A DNA stretch of 64,000 nucleotides, from contig JARBTR010000006.1 in assembly GCA_029240105.1 (NCBI GenBank), positions 248,001 through 312,000 on the forward strand, written 5' to 3'. Every line of letters starts with the position of its first letter. Positions within the stretch are counted from its first letter, which is position 1. Below are positions 35,341 through 43,830 of the stretch, in pieces. Made by a program: the position numbers and the translations under genes. The DNA comes from Caryophanales bacterium. Its GTDB lineage: Bacteria > Bacillota > Bacilli > JARBTR01. The notes beneath the pieces were generated by a model that saw only the letters and a list, made by a program, of their open reading frames with translations, did not search any database and had not been told where the DNA came from.

Positions 35341-36597
35341 TTACAATTTATATTTAATTGCAATAGTTGAACTAAATCCACTTGGAGTCGTGTTTAAAAC
35401 CTTGTCGTTGCTCTTCATCATAGAATACATTGCAGCACAGACGGTAGGCATGCAATTCTTTAGATTAAGCTTACTGTGGATATCACCCGAGACTACATCG
35501 ACTTCCATAAAACCTTTAAACCTGCATTCCTCAAAATAATCCTCTAGATATTTAACAATCTCCTTTTTACCAAGATTCTTTTTAATATCCTTTTTTACAT
35601 TCTGGTTTTTTTCAAAATCATTCAACTTCTTTACAGATTTTTCTTTTTCCTTTTTTTGTACTAATTTGCTCTGAGTTCGAGCAGTATTTAATTTAGGTTT
35701 ATAATGTTGAATTAGTTCGTATTCAACTTTGTCATAATCAGTTGTAACTAGAAAGTATAAAAAGACTTGGTCTCCAGAAAGGTATTGATTCAATACTGCT
35801 TTGTTCATTTTGCAATTAGTGGATTGACCAGCAGAATTTTGATTAGACACACAACTTCGCGGGCTTATATTTCCATAACCATTATTAAAACGCTGTAAAA
35901 AATTTAAGCATTGTCCAATGTAAACCAATTCATTATTAAAGAAATAAGCATACACGCCAGAAACAGAATCCCATTTTGGATGAATAGAAAATCTACAAAA
36001 TGGACCTTCTCCATATTTATGTAGAATATATCTCTTATTATCTATTAATTTTAGATGTGGTGAGAAAAGCTTGATATCTCCATTTATATCTCTGACAGGG
36101 GCTAATTCCTGTACAAACTCAAACTCATAATTAAGTAGTTTTTTTCGATATTGATACTGCTCTGAGAATTCAATCCAAAAATTCACAAATGCTCTCTCGA
36201 TAGTTTTAAACTCAATTATATTACCAGTCGAATCTACAACTCTAATATCTTCTGTTCTTATAATAAGATTTATATAAGAAGTCTTAGTTATTCCATAATT
36301 GTTTTGTGCGCATAAAACTACTAAATTATCTCCTTGTATTTCTGACTCCAATATCTCAATTGATAGTTTTTTAAAATCAACTATCCTATCAAATTTTAAA
36401 TTAGATTCTGGCTCGTAAAAATAAAACAATTCTGGTTTTGTTAATTCTAATGTTAAATGCTTAACATCTAAATTAATTTTTTCCGTTAAATAAGGAATAT
36501 CAACTATCAACTTTAAGAAATTTCCTTCATAAAAGATATTTTCAATCCTACCATCATGAAGATGATTAAAGAGTGTCTCTTGTACCTCTAAGTTCAT
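35341..36597 (-). CDS. GIY-YIG nuclease-domain fusion protein
   Basis: This 418-residue protein has three parts. Residues 1-140 form a beta-rich domain of unknown type (LHDGRIENIFYEG near 13-25). Residues about 212-310 form a GIY-YIG nuclease-like domain, with SGVYAYFFNNELVYIGQ, an Arg in FLQRF and a Glu in YELIQHYKPKLN. After a charged linker, residues about 345-418 form a small domain of the DUF7669-like type (MPTVCAAMYSMMK, NTTPSGFSSTIAIKY), which I know from restriction-associated proteins. AGGAGGACCT precedes the ATG. The context favours a DNA-targeting defence role; this is inference. Confidence 0.7.
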   Translation of the reverse strand: MNLEVQETLFNHLHDGRIENIFYEGNFLKLIVDIPYLTEKINLDVKHLTLELTKPELFYFYEPESNLKFDRIVDFKKLSIEILESEIQGDNLVVLCAQNNYGITKTSYINLIIRTEDIRVVDSTGNIIEFKTIERAFVNFWIEFSEQYQYRKKLLNYEFEFVQELAPVRDINGDIKLFSPHLKLIDNKRYILHKYGEGPFCRFSIHPKWDSVSGVYAYFFNNELVYIGQCLNFLQRFNNGYGNISPRSCVSNQNSAGQSTNCKMNKAVLNQYLSGDQVFLYFLVTTDYDKVEYELIQHYKPKLNTARTQSKLVQKKEKEKSVKKLNDFEKNQNVKKDIKKNLGKKEIVKYLEDYFEECRFKGFMEVDVVSGDIHSKLNLKNCMPTVCAAMYSMMKSNDKVLNTTPSGFSSTIAIKYKL

Positions 36598-36688
36598 AGG
36601 TCCTCCTATTCAATTTTTTATAATTGGTCTGAATATAATAAACTATTTTTTAATTTTAGGTGGGAATAATGAATTGTTTATAGAATTC

Positions 36689-36946
36689 TTAGCACGAATA
36701 TTTCTTTATTAATAAGTCAAACTTTTTAAAGTACTTTTCAATTTTTGAGGCATCTGTCTTTGAATTCAAAAAGGGTTTACCTTTACCACAAATCAAAATA
36801 TCCTTATCTAATAATTCATTATACTCAAACTGTAGATACGGTTTGAGCGATTTTCCTATAAGGTAGGGTGATGATGCAAGAATTTGGGTAATCTCTTCGG
36901 TCGTATAGAATCTCGGAGCAAAGTCTAATCGTTTCAAACTTTTCAT
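36689..36946 (-). CDS. Small unknown protein (85 aa), cargo block 2
   Basis: The frame begins 20 bases after the methyltransferase stop and encodes 85 residues (TTEEITQILASSPYLIGKSL, Lys-rich end), mostly helical. No ribosome site is visible before ATG 36946. The frame is also open upstream across the methyltransferase end, so it may be the remnant of a longer gene. I do not recognise a family. Confidence 0.4.
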   Translation of the reverse strand: MKSLKRLDFAPRFYTTEEITQILASSPYLIGKSLKPYLQFEYNELLDKDILICGKGKPFLNSKTDASKIEKYFKKFDLLIKKYSC

Positions 36947-36966
36947 TCGGGCGTAAATTGAAATAC

Positions 36967-37779
36967 TTACAGTTTTCTTGCTTTTAAAACAAAAGTTAAA
37001 GGCAGCATCTTTGCTTTTTTTGCAAAAGTACTATTTTCGTTCCACGATGAAATAATTTCATCATCTGATTCCTCAATCATTTTCTCAATTACAAACCCTG
37101 CTTTTGCCAACGCATTCACATAGGTTGATAGTTTTCGATCCGATAATGTTAGCTCACTTTCATCAAGAGCTACCGAATACCAAGATTCATCGAAATAGCA
37201 TTTTTTAAAAGCAAGCATATTATTTTCTGCGGCTACACATTTGTGTATCGGGTGAGACCAACTGAAAATGAATATACCGTCCTTTTTAAGGTAGGAAGCT
37301 ATCCTGCAAAATGTCACCTCAAGGTCGGTGGTCCAGCCTATGGCATAAATCGAATAAACAAAGTCAAAATAATCTACAGGTATGCCGCATTCTTCTTCCA
37401 TTGGAGAACAGATAAATTTTGCTGATAGACCGCATTCCGTCAAATGTTTTGTTGCTTTTTCGATTTGTTTTTTTGATATATCAATACCCCATAGTTCAGA
37501 AGTTTTGAGTTCCCCCAGATATTGCATGGAATGACCAGATCCACAGCCTATCTCGAGCATCTTTTTTCCAGATACATCACCAAAAAGTTGACATTTTTCC
37601 TCAGAGATAAATGCTCCATAAAGAGGAAGCGCCGTTGCTCCTAAAATGTCATTCCCTTTTGTATCCCAAAAGAGGCTGTTTGTTTTGTGAACAGAATTCT
37701 TGTCCATGTCGGCCGAAATGGTACAGCCAACCTCATCAGCACCAATTATGTTTGTTCTATAAGCAGAATTCTTTTCCAT
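36967..37779 (-). CDS. Class I SAM-dependent methyltransferase
   Basis: The 270-residue protein has motif I MLEIGCGSGHSMQYLG (about 74-89), an acidic loop ELWGIDIS and motif IV DYFDFVYSIYAIGW, followed by YLKKDGIFIFSWSHP. It resembles UbiE-like small-molecule methyltransferases; the substrate is unknown. ATG 37779 has GGAGGG seven bases upstream; an in-frame GTG at 37794 overlaps that site and is not used. It lies in block 2 of the rlmD island, next to a broken NUDIX gene. Confidence 0.8.
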   Translation of the reverse strand: MEKNSAYRTNIIGADEVGCTISADMDKNSVHKTNSLFWDTKGNDILGATALPLYGAFISEEKCQLFGDVSGKKMLEIGCGSGHSMQYLGELKTSELWGIDISKKQIEKATKHLTECGLSAKFICSPMEEECGIPVDYFDFVYSIYAIGWTTDLEVTFCRIASYLKKDGIFIFSWSHPIHKCVAAENNMLAFKKCYFDESWYSVALDESELTLSDRKLSTYVNALAKAGFVIEKMIEESDDEIISSWNENSTFAKKAKMLPLTFVLKARKL

Positions 37780-37859
37780 GACTATACCCTCCACAAAAGG
37801 CCCCTAAAGATGAATAACTTTCATTTTTCATTCTTTATATTTGTTAAACAGTTAGATCA

Positions 37860-38333
37860 TTAATCTTGGATGGTAACAATATGTTCCACTTGGTTAGGCA
37901 GAACAGTAAGTTTATCTACAAAAAAGGTTGGATATGCTTTTAAGTTTTTCAATTTGCAAATAGGTATCCAATTCATAAATTCTCTGACCCCATTAGTATA
38001 GCTATTTCCGTTTAATACTTGGGTTCCTTTTGATCTCATTAAAAAGTAGAAAGCTATCTCATGCTATTCTACATTATTTTCGGTAAAGAAATTTTCATGG
38101 ATAAAAGCCAATCTATCTATTTCATATTTTATTCCAGTTTCTTCATAAACTTCTCTAATAATGGCATCTTCACTAGTTTCACCCATATGAACTCCACCAC
38201 CTACCGAATAATAGTATTCGGTATCCTCATTACTTGCCATTAAAACACAATCATTTTCCATAATTATGGCTGCTGCACGATAGCGAAATCTCTTATTCTC
38301 AATGGTAATATTACAGTCTTGATTTTTATCCAG
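37860..38333 (-). pseudogene. NUDIX hydrolase with in-frame TAG
   Basis: From CTG 38333 (AGGAG nine bases upstream; possibly a mutated TTG) the frame encodes a NUDIX protein with the box GGGVHMGETSEDAIIREVYE, then EETGIKYEIDRLAFIHENFF. A TAG at 38064-38066 stops it after 90 codons. The frame then stays open for 67 codons (HEIAFYFLMRSKGTQV ...) to TAA at 37860-37862. The TAG stands where relatives have Trp (EWHEIAFYF), so one G-to-A change in TGG explains it. The full length of 157 codons is normal for the family. Confidence 0.8.
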
Positions 38334-38373
38334 ATTTTATCACTCCTAATTAAGAACCTCTTTTTACAAATTC

Positions 38374-38474
38374 TAACATAAAAACCTATCCAAAATTTGG
38401 ATAGGTTTTCAATAAATAATTACTTTTTCACTATCTGTACGACACACTCAACATGTCCGGAGTGCATTTCACAG
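38374..38474 (-). repeat. rlmD 3' end copy with terminator (att-like site 2)
   Basis: Bases 38374-38458 match 40785-40869 at 79 of 85 positions, covering the last 13 codons of rlmD ([16 protein letters not shown]) plus its CCTATCCAAA terminator. On the 5' side the sequence switches from rlmD to GAAATGCACTCCGG, shared with sites 3 and 4. This is a direct repeat bounding the KAP NTPase block. Confidence 0.88.
38381..38408 (-). terminator. Duplicated rlmD terminator
   Basis: Palindrome ACCTATCCAAAATTTGGATAGGT-type hairpin with TTTTTATG on the minus strand, in the duplicated segment behind tail 2. Confidence 0.8.
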
Positions 38475-38541
38475 AAAACTAGAATTAGTTATATATTAGA
38501 CATGCTTTATTAGTTGATAATTGATTATCATAAATTTTACG

Positions 38542-40740
38542 TCAGTGGCTTGTTTCCTGATTATTAGCATTATTAGCCCACTGATTTACTAATTCTTTTG
38601 CATCTTTTTCAGACACATGATCCATAGACGCTAAATTTAAATTAAGAACAAAGGACGCTAATTTAATTAATTCAATTTCCGTCAATAAAGCTTTTTTATC
38701 TGTATATGTTGTTTCTTCTATAGCTTTTAATATTTCTTCCTTTGATACAAATTCCTTATAGTTCTCTTCATTAAATGTCCACCCTTTTCCATTAGTACCA
38801 TTCCAACTACTTGATAATCTAACAATAAATTTTAATATGCTATCATTATCCAAAAGTATTTTCCCGATATACTCTTTGCAACTTGTCTCATCAAAATTTC
38901 TCCAAAGATATACAACGAATAGCATACTATCTAAATCAAATATGGAATCAATTTTTAACAATTCTTTTAGTCTTTCTGAGTATAATTTCTCAAGAATGAG
39001 CAAATGTTCCAAATTAATAAATTGTTGGTCAACCTTCTCTTCTTTACCGGCTAATCTACCAAAACCTAATTCTATTCTATTAATATCTATTGAGACAGTA
39101 TGCAATGTATATAAGTCTGCATTTTCAATGATATCCTTTAATAAAATAAACTTTTCTTCTTTTGTTTTTAACCTCTTAATTAAATCATTAATGCACCATT
39201 CTGCAAATCGTTGTGCGGAAAATGACATTATTGATTTTTCTTTTACTCCCTTAAACCAATATGAATTTCTATATAAAATCTCAACAAAAAAAGGAATTCT
39301 CTCATATGGGATATATTGTATATTGCTTCGTAATTCTTGAAGATAAGAGATAATCATATCTTTATTATTAATCAGTTCAATTAATTCTTTCACCTCTTCA
39401 ATTGAATATTTAAAAAATGATTCTTGCATCAATTCTCTTGAAATTGGGAGTTTCTCAATGTTTAAATTAAAATAAAAACTAAATTTGTCCTCATGCGCAA
39501 GGCGACATTGTCTCCTTAGTTCATCATCTGTAATTGATTCATAATAATGATCTACTTCTTTTGCGAATTTAGGAAAAAAAGTGCATAAAACGTTTAACAT
39601 ATTTTCAGCATTTTTTGTTATCCTTTGAAACTTTTCTAAATATACTTGTTTTTTCTTCTGTTGTTCTGCATAAACTACTCCTTTATAATCATAAGAACTA
39701 CCACATAATTCTTTGCTATTATTAATAATCCATTTAATAATTTCAGGATCCATAATTTGTAAAACTGTAACTCCAAACAAATCCGCAAAATCTACTTCTG
39801 AATACGACATGTCATATTTGAAATAAAAAGAATTAATGACTCTATTTACATCTCTAATAGTTAAAATATACGGTTCTACGCAAGTTCTAAAAACCTTACT
39901 CCAATGTTCTTCACTAAAAATAGTATTTGTTTTAGATTTCATAATTTCATCTAATTTATGAAACAACATTTCCAGCACTTTTTCTCTGTCAATTTCAGGT
40001 ATTTCAAAAGGAATTTGTACAATTTTTTCTAAATACTCATTCCCATCGCATTCCTGTACACTTTCTAAAGCCCGCACAACAACTTCCCTATCCATTGACA
40101 ATAAATATATTAAATTCGGCAATCCAGCAACTGAACTAACTAGTTGAAATATCAAACGAATTTGATTGTTACTTAATCTATCAATATCATCTATAATTAT
40201 CACAATCTTTTTATTAAGTTTTTCTAATTCCTTAGATAATTTCTCTTTAGTATGTAAAACATTAGATTGGTTAGTCTTATCTTTTAGCTTTTTACCCGTT
40301 AAAGTCATTGTATATTTTAAGAATGATGCATATTTTCCAACTACTGGAATTGACTCGACAAATTCAATCGCATTTGAATATTCTTCTAGCGCTTCCCCAA
40401 CTTTACCTAATATTTCACTCCGATCTTTTAACTTTAGTTCGTTTTTAAGGTGATTAAAAAACTGTGCAATCAGGTTATCTGAATCAACAAAATTCCATGG
40501 CTCGAACTTAATAACAATAGGGCTTGTATCATTTGTCATTCTCGCCGCTAATAAGTCGATTTCCTCTACAGCCATGTTTATAAGAGATGTTTTCCCTGTA
40601 CCCCATTTTCCAAATAAGCCAATTGTGAAATTATCTGTTGTTCCTAAAGATAAAATAGCCTTGGATAGTTGCCTAGCAAAAGGTCGTCTACCTAAAACAT
40701 CATCATTACTATTCGATATTGGTTTATCAGCGCTATACAT
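38542..40740 (-). CDS. KAP family P-loop NTPase
   Basis: This 732-residue protein has Walker A GKWGTGKTS (about 44-52), the KAP motif VIKFEPWNFVDSDNLIAQFF and Walker B IVIIIDDIDRLS (about 179-190), followed by a long helical C-terminal region (about 330-730). KAP NTPases often have membrane helices inserted after Walker A; none is obvious here, so it is probably cytosolic. Several relatives act in phage or plasmid exclusion (PifA is the classic case). It is the only gene between rlmD and tail 2. GGAGG seven bases before the ATG gives strong translation. Confidence 0.85.
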   Translation of the reverse strand: MYSADKPISNSNDDVLGRRPFARQLSKAILSLGTTDNFTIGLFGKWGTGKTSLINMAVEEIDLLAARMTNDTSPIVIKFEPWNFVDSDNLIAQFFNHLKNELKLKDRSEILGKVGEALEEYSNAIEFVESIPVVGKYASFLKYTMTLTGKKLKDKTNQSNVLHTKEKLSKELEKLNKKIVIIIDDIDRLSNNQIRLIFQLVSSVAGLPNLIYLLSMDREVVVRALESVQECDGNEYLEKIVQIPFEIPEIDREKVLEMLFHKLDEIMKSKTNTIFSEEHWSKVFRTCVEPYILTIRDVNRVINSFYFKYDMSYSEVDFADLFGVTVLQIMDPEIIKWIINNSKELCGSSYDYKGVVYAEQQKKKQVYLEKFQRITKNAENMLNVLCTFFPKFAKEVDHYYESITDDELRRQCRLAHEDKFSFYFNLNIEKLPISRELMQESFFKYSIEEVKELIELINNKDMIISYLQELRSNIQYIPYERIPFFVEILYRNSYWFKGVKEKSIMSFSAQRFAEWCINDLIKRLKTKEEKFILLKDIIENADLYTLHTVSIDINRIELGFGRLAGKEEKVDQQFINLEHLLILEKLYSERLKELLKIDSIFDLDSMLFVVYLWRNFDETSCKEYIGKILLDNDSILKFIVRLSSSWNGTNGKGWTFNEENYKEFVSKEEILKAIEETTYTDKKALLTEIELIKLASFVLNLNLASMDHVSEKDAKELVNQWANNANNQETSH

Positions 40741-40784
40741 CTTTAACCTCCGTATACTAAAAATTAATTTTATTTAATAAATCT

Positions 40785-40869
40785 TAACACAAAAACCTAT
40801 CCAAAATTTGGATAGGTCTTCATTAAATATTTACTTTTTCACTATCTGTACTACACACTCAACATGCCC
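40785..40869 (-). repeat. rlmD 3' end and terminator (parental att-like site)
   Basis: This is the last part of the intact rlmD gene and its terminator (40793-40820), duplicated at 38374-38458. The coding core CATGTTGAGTGTGTAGTACA is the kind of rum/rlmD 3'-end target used by integrative elements in streptococci (established in general; exact site from memory). Confidence 0.85.
40793..40820 (-). terminator. rlmD terminator
   Basis: Hairpin CCTATCCAAA/TTTGGATAGG followed by TTTTTGTG on the minus strand, 11 bases after the rlmD stop. Confidence 0.85.
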
Positions 40870-42189
40870 CGTTTGAGGGAATAAGTCAACAGGCTGTATT
40901 TCAACCGTTCGATATCCACCATCTTCAAGGATTCGCAAGTCGCGAGCAAGAGTTGCGGGATTACAAGAAACATAAACCACTCGATTTGGTGCCATTTCGA
41001 TTATCGAAGTAAGTAACCACGGTTCGCACCCTTTACGAGGTGGGTCTACTACGACTACGTCTGCATGGATCTCTTCTTTCATCCATTTCGTCATAACCTT
41101 TTCCGCTTCTCCAACTACGAATTCAGCGTTTTCAATGCCATTCAATTCTGCATTCTTTTTCGCATCTTCAACAGCCGCTTCGACGACTTCAACACCGTAA
41201 ACTTTTTTTGCTTTTTGTGCCAAGAATAAAGAGATCGTTCCGACTCCGCAGTACGCATCAATGACTGTTTCTTCACCTGTTAATGCTGCATATTCTAAAG
41301 CTTTATTATATAAAACTTGTGTTTGAATTGGATTTACTTGATAGAAAGATTGTGCTGAAATTGCAAATTTCACATCACCAATAGAGTCGTATATAACTTC
41401 TTCGCCCCATAGGACTTCGCTTTCCTTACCCAATATAACATTTGTACGGTCAGGATTCACATTTTGTACAATAGATTTCAATCCTGGAATCGCTTTCACA
41501 ATATCCGCTACAATTGCGTCTTTCACCGGGAATTCCTTCAAACGGGTTACAAGTACGACCATTACCTCGCCGGAAACTTTACCTGAGCGAACCAAAATAT
41601 GACGCAAGACACCTTTATGAATTTCTTCATTGTAAGCACGCAAGGTATGTTTTTGGCAGATATCTTTAACGATTTGTACCGCTTGATCGTTATCATCCAT
41701 TTGAATGTAGCATTTTTTCATGTCGATAATTTCGTGTGATCGTTTTCCATAAAAACCGACCACAAGTCGGTTTCCGATCTCTCCAACCGGAACTTGCGCT
41801 TTATTACGATAATTCCAAGGCTCATCCATGCCGATAACTGGATGAATGGTTGCATGAGGGATTTTCCCAATACGTTCCATCGCATCACGAACAATTTTCT
41901 GTTTTGCTTCTAACTGTCCGGCATAGGAAAGATGCTGAAGCTGACATCCGCCACATTGTTTGTAAACCTCACATTCAGGTTCAACCCGTTTTGGACTTGG
42001 TTCCAATATATTCATCAAGCGACCAAAGCCATGTGTTTTTTGCATTTTTGTTATTTTAATCTGGGCTTTCTCACCCGGCAAGCCACCTGGAACAAAAATC
42101 GGCATACCTTCTGGTTTACAAACTCCAGCTCCCTCATGGGTTATATCTTCAAATAACACATCAATTAATTGATTTTTTTCAAAAGTCAT
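40831..42189 (-). CDS. rlmD: 23S rRNA (uracil-5-)-methyltransferase RlmD/RlmCD
   Basis: The 452-residue RNA m5U methyltransferase has an N-terminal TRAM domain (about 5-62), the [4Fe-4S] cysteines [10 protein letters not shown] (about 73-82), the SAM motif [12 protein letters not shown] and the catalytic [13 protein letters not shown]. It methylates U1939 (and U747 in Gram-positive RlmCD enzymes) of 23S rRNA. ATG 42189 with AGGA six bases upstream is preferred to an in-frame GTG at 42207. Its 3' end is duplicated downstream as apparent integration sites. In B. subtilis the ortholog (yefA) lies next to dgkB; here they are about 7 kb apart. Confidence 0.92.
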   Translation of the reverse strand: MTFEKNQLIDVLFEDITHEGAGVCKPEGMPIFVPGGLPGEKAQIKITKMQKTHGFGRLMNILEPSPKRVEPECEVYKQCGGCQLQHLSYAGQLEAKQKIVRDAMERIGKIPHATIHPVIGMDEPWNYRNKAQVPVGEIGNRLVVGFYGKRSHEIIDMKKCYIQMDDNDQAVQIVKDICQKHTLRAYNEEIHKGVLRHILVRSGKVSGEVMVVLVTRLKEFPVKDAIVADIVKAIPGLKSIVQNVNPDRTNVILGKESEVLWGEEVIYDSIGDVKFAISAQSFYQVNPIQTQVLYNKALEYAALTGEETVIDAYCGVGTISLFLAQKAKKVYGVEVVEAAVEDAKKNAELNGIENAEFVVGEAEKVMTKWMKEEIHADVVVVDPPRKGCEPWLLTSIIEMAPNRVVYVSCNPATLARDLRILEDGGYRTVEIQPVDLFPQTGHVECVVQIVKK

Positions 42190-42326
42190 TCTATTTCCTC
42201 GTTTCACGATTTAGCAAGTTGAGCATGAAAACAGTTATGCATTCAAAACAGTATGATCCCATATTCAGGAACTGTTGACGACTCACTTATTTTTTTAATC
42301 TCTTCATTGTACCATCTAGTCATGAA

Positions 42327-42359
42327 AAATTCCTGCATCATTCGTAACATGCAGGAATT
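42327..42359 (-). terminator. Terminator after the gtrA-like gene
   Basis: Perfect 11-bp stem AATTCCTGCAT/ATGCAGGAATT then TTTTC on the minus strand. Confidence 0.85.
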
Positions 42360-42371
42360 CTTATGAAAACA

Positions 42372-42791
42372 CTAGTATCTTAGTTCCTTTAATTTAGGTG
42401 TGTACCTAGATTTCGAAAAGACAAACCATTTCTGTCCAAAGTAATTAAGAATCGTATAGCTGCCTGCTCCTATTAGAACGGCAATATCCTCTTCAAAGGG
42501 TAATCCGGATAGGAATGTATGTACAAATTTTACCCCTAGATAATAGGCGATAAAATAGCATAGCCCGATTACGATCACAAAACGGAAGATTGCACCGAAA
42601 TGGGCGTGATCGCTTTTAAAGGTGAAGTTCCGATTGAGTAAATAACTAACAGTTGCTCCTATGCTATTACCTATAAAAGTAGCTGGCCAATAACCGAAAG
42701 ATAGTATGTGTAACATAAAATAAATGCTACCCATGCCAATAATCGTATTAATAACTCCTACTACTAAAAACTTAAGAAAACTTTGACTCAT
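42372..42791 (-). CDS. GtrA family membrane protein
   Basis: The 139-residue protein has four membrane helices and the GtrA pattern (FLVVGVINTIIGMGSIYFML, SYLLNRNFTFKS). GtrA proteins are thought to flip undecaprenyl-phosphate-linked sugars to the outer face. ATG 42791 overlaps the end of the glycosyltransferase gene by 20 bases and has GGAGGAAG eight bases upstream, so the two are coupled. It is the third gene of a ykoS-ykoT-gtrA-like operon. Confidence 0.85.
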   Translation of the reverse strand: MSQSFLKFLVVGVINTIIGMGSIYFMLHILSFGYWPATFIGNSIGATVSYLLNRNFTFKSDHAHFGAIFRFVIVIGLCYFIAYYLGVKFVHTFLSGLPFEEDIAVLIGAGSYTILNYFGQKWFVFSKSRYTPKLKELRY

Positions 42792-43830
42792 TAAAAGAAC
42801 TTCCTCCAAACCTTTTGACAAATCTGACCGTTTTTCTACTATTAATGCACTTCTCTGCAATATTTTCTATTGGGACAATGGACGTTTCTACGATATATCT
42901 TGGACGTTTTTTGGTTTCATTGTAAATTTTACCGATATATTCACCAATAATTCCAAGGCTAAGTAACTGAATCCCTCCAAAAAAGCTAATCAGAATGACA
43001 GTTGAACTCCAACCCGAGGATGGTTGGTGGAAGATCTTAATAAAAAATGCATAGATGGATAGTGCAATAGAGAAAAGGATTGTGCAAAAACCTAACATTG
43101 TCACAAGGTGTATAGGCGCAATACTAAATGAAGTAATCCCATTGATCGCTAAAGCAAGCATTTTTTTAAGGGGATACTTACTTTCTCCTGCTGTTCGTTT
43201 TAAGCGGTTATAGTAAACTTGAGTACTTGGAAAACCCAACGTTGGTATAATACCTCGTAAAAAAAGATTGGTTTCTTCGTAGCGTGACAACTCAATTAAA
43301 GCACGTCTACTCATCAATCGAAAATCTGCATGGTTTGGTACTAAATTCACTCCAAGTTTTTTCATTAATGCATAAAAGGCACAAGCCGTATTTCTTTTAA
43401 AGAAATTATCCGTATCCCTTTTATCGCGAACACCAAAAACAATATCATAGCCATCTCGGTACTTAACAACAAATTCACGGATGACCTTAATATCATCTTG
43501 CAAATCAGCATCAATCGAAACGACACAGTCTGCTACATCTTTTGCTGCCAAAAGTCCCGCATATAAGGCATTCTGATGCCCGGCATTGCAGGCAAGCTTT
43601 AACCCCCGGACAAGTGTATTTTCAGAGTACGCCTTTTGAATTAATTCCCAAGTTTTATCGCAACTTCCATCATCAACAAATAGGAGGTTACTGCTTTTCG
43701 ATACAAGTTTCTCCTGAATTAAACTTTCCAACATGTCAGTAAGTTTAACAACTGTTTCTGGAAAAACTTCTTCTTCGTTGTAGCATGGTACAACAATTGT
43801 AAGGATAGGTTCTTGTTTCAAAATAGTCAC
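42772..43830 (-). CDS. GtrB/YkoT-like undecaprenyl-phosphate glycosyltransferase
   Basis: This 352-residue family 2 enzyme has the GT-A domain (about 8-235: VVPCYNEEEVFPE, DADLQDD near 104) and two C-terminal membrane helices (about 243-305, IHLVTMLGFC and IQLLSLGIIGEYIGKIY). It attaches a sugar to undecaprenyl phosphate, which the GtrA protein would flip and the YkoS-like protein may use. The start is GTG 43830, overlapping the previous stop (GTGA), with translation presumably coupled since no good ribosome site is seen. Confidence 0.88.
   Translation of the reverse strand: MTILKQEPILTIVVPCYNEEEVFPETVVKLTDMLESLIQEKLVSKSSNLLFVDDGSCDKTWELIQKAYSENTLVRGLKLACNAGHQNALYAGLLAAKDVADCVVSIDADLQDDIKVIREFVVKYRDGYDIVFGVRDKRDTDNFFKRNTACAFYALMKKLGVNLVPNHADFRLMSRRALIELSRYEETNLFLRGIIPTLGFPSTQVYYNRLKRTAGESKYPLKKMLALAINGITSFSIAPIHLVTMLGFCTILFSIALSIYAFFIKIFHQPSSGWSSTVILISFFGGIQLLSLGIIGEYIGKIYNETKKRPRYIVETSIVPIENIAEKCINSRKTVRFVKRFGGSSFNESKFS

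Noticed and set aside
34371..40869. Recombinase gene inside the rlmD island
   Set aside because: All frames were examined; none encodes a serine or tyrosine recombinase, excisionase or relaxase, so the island is described as recombinase-free.
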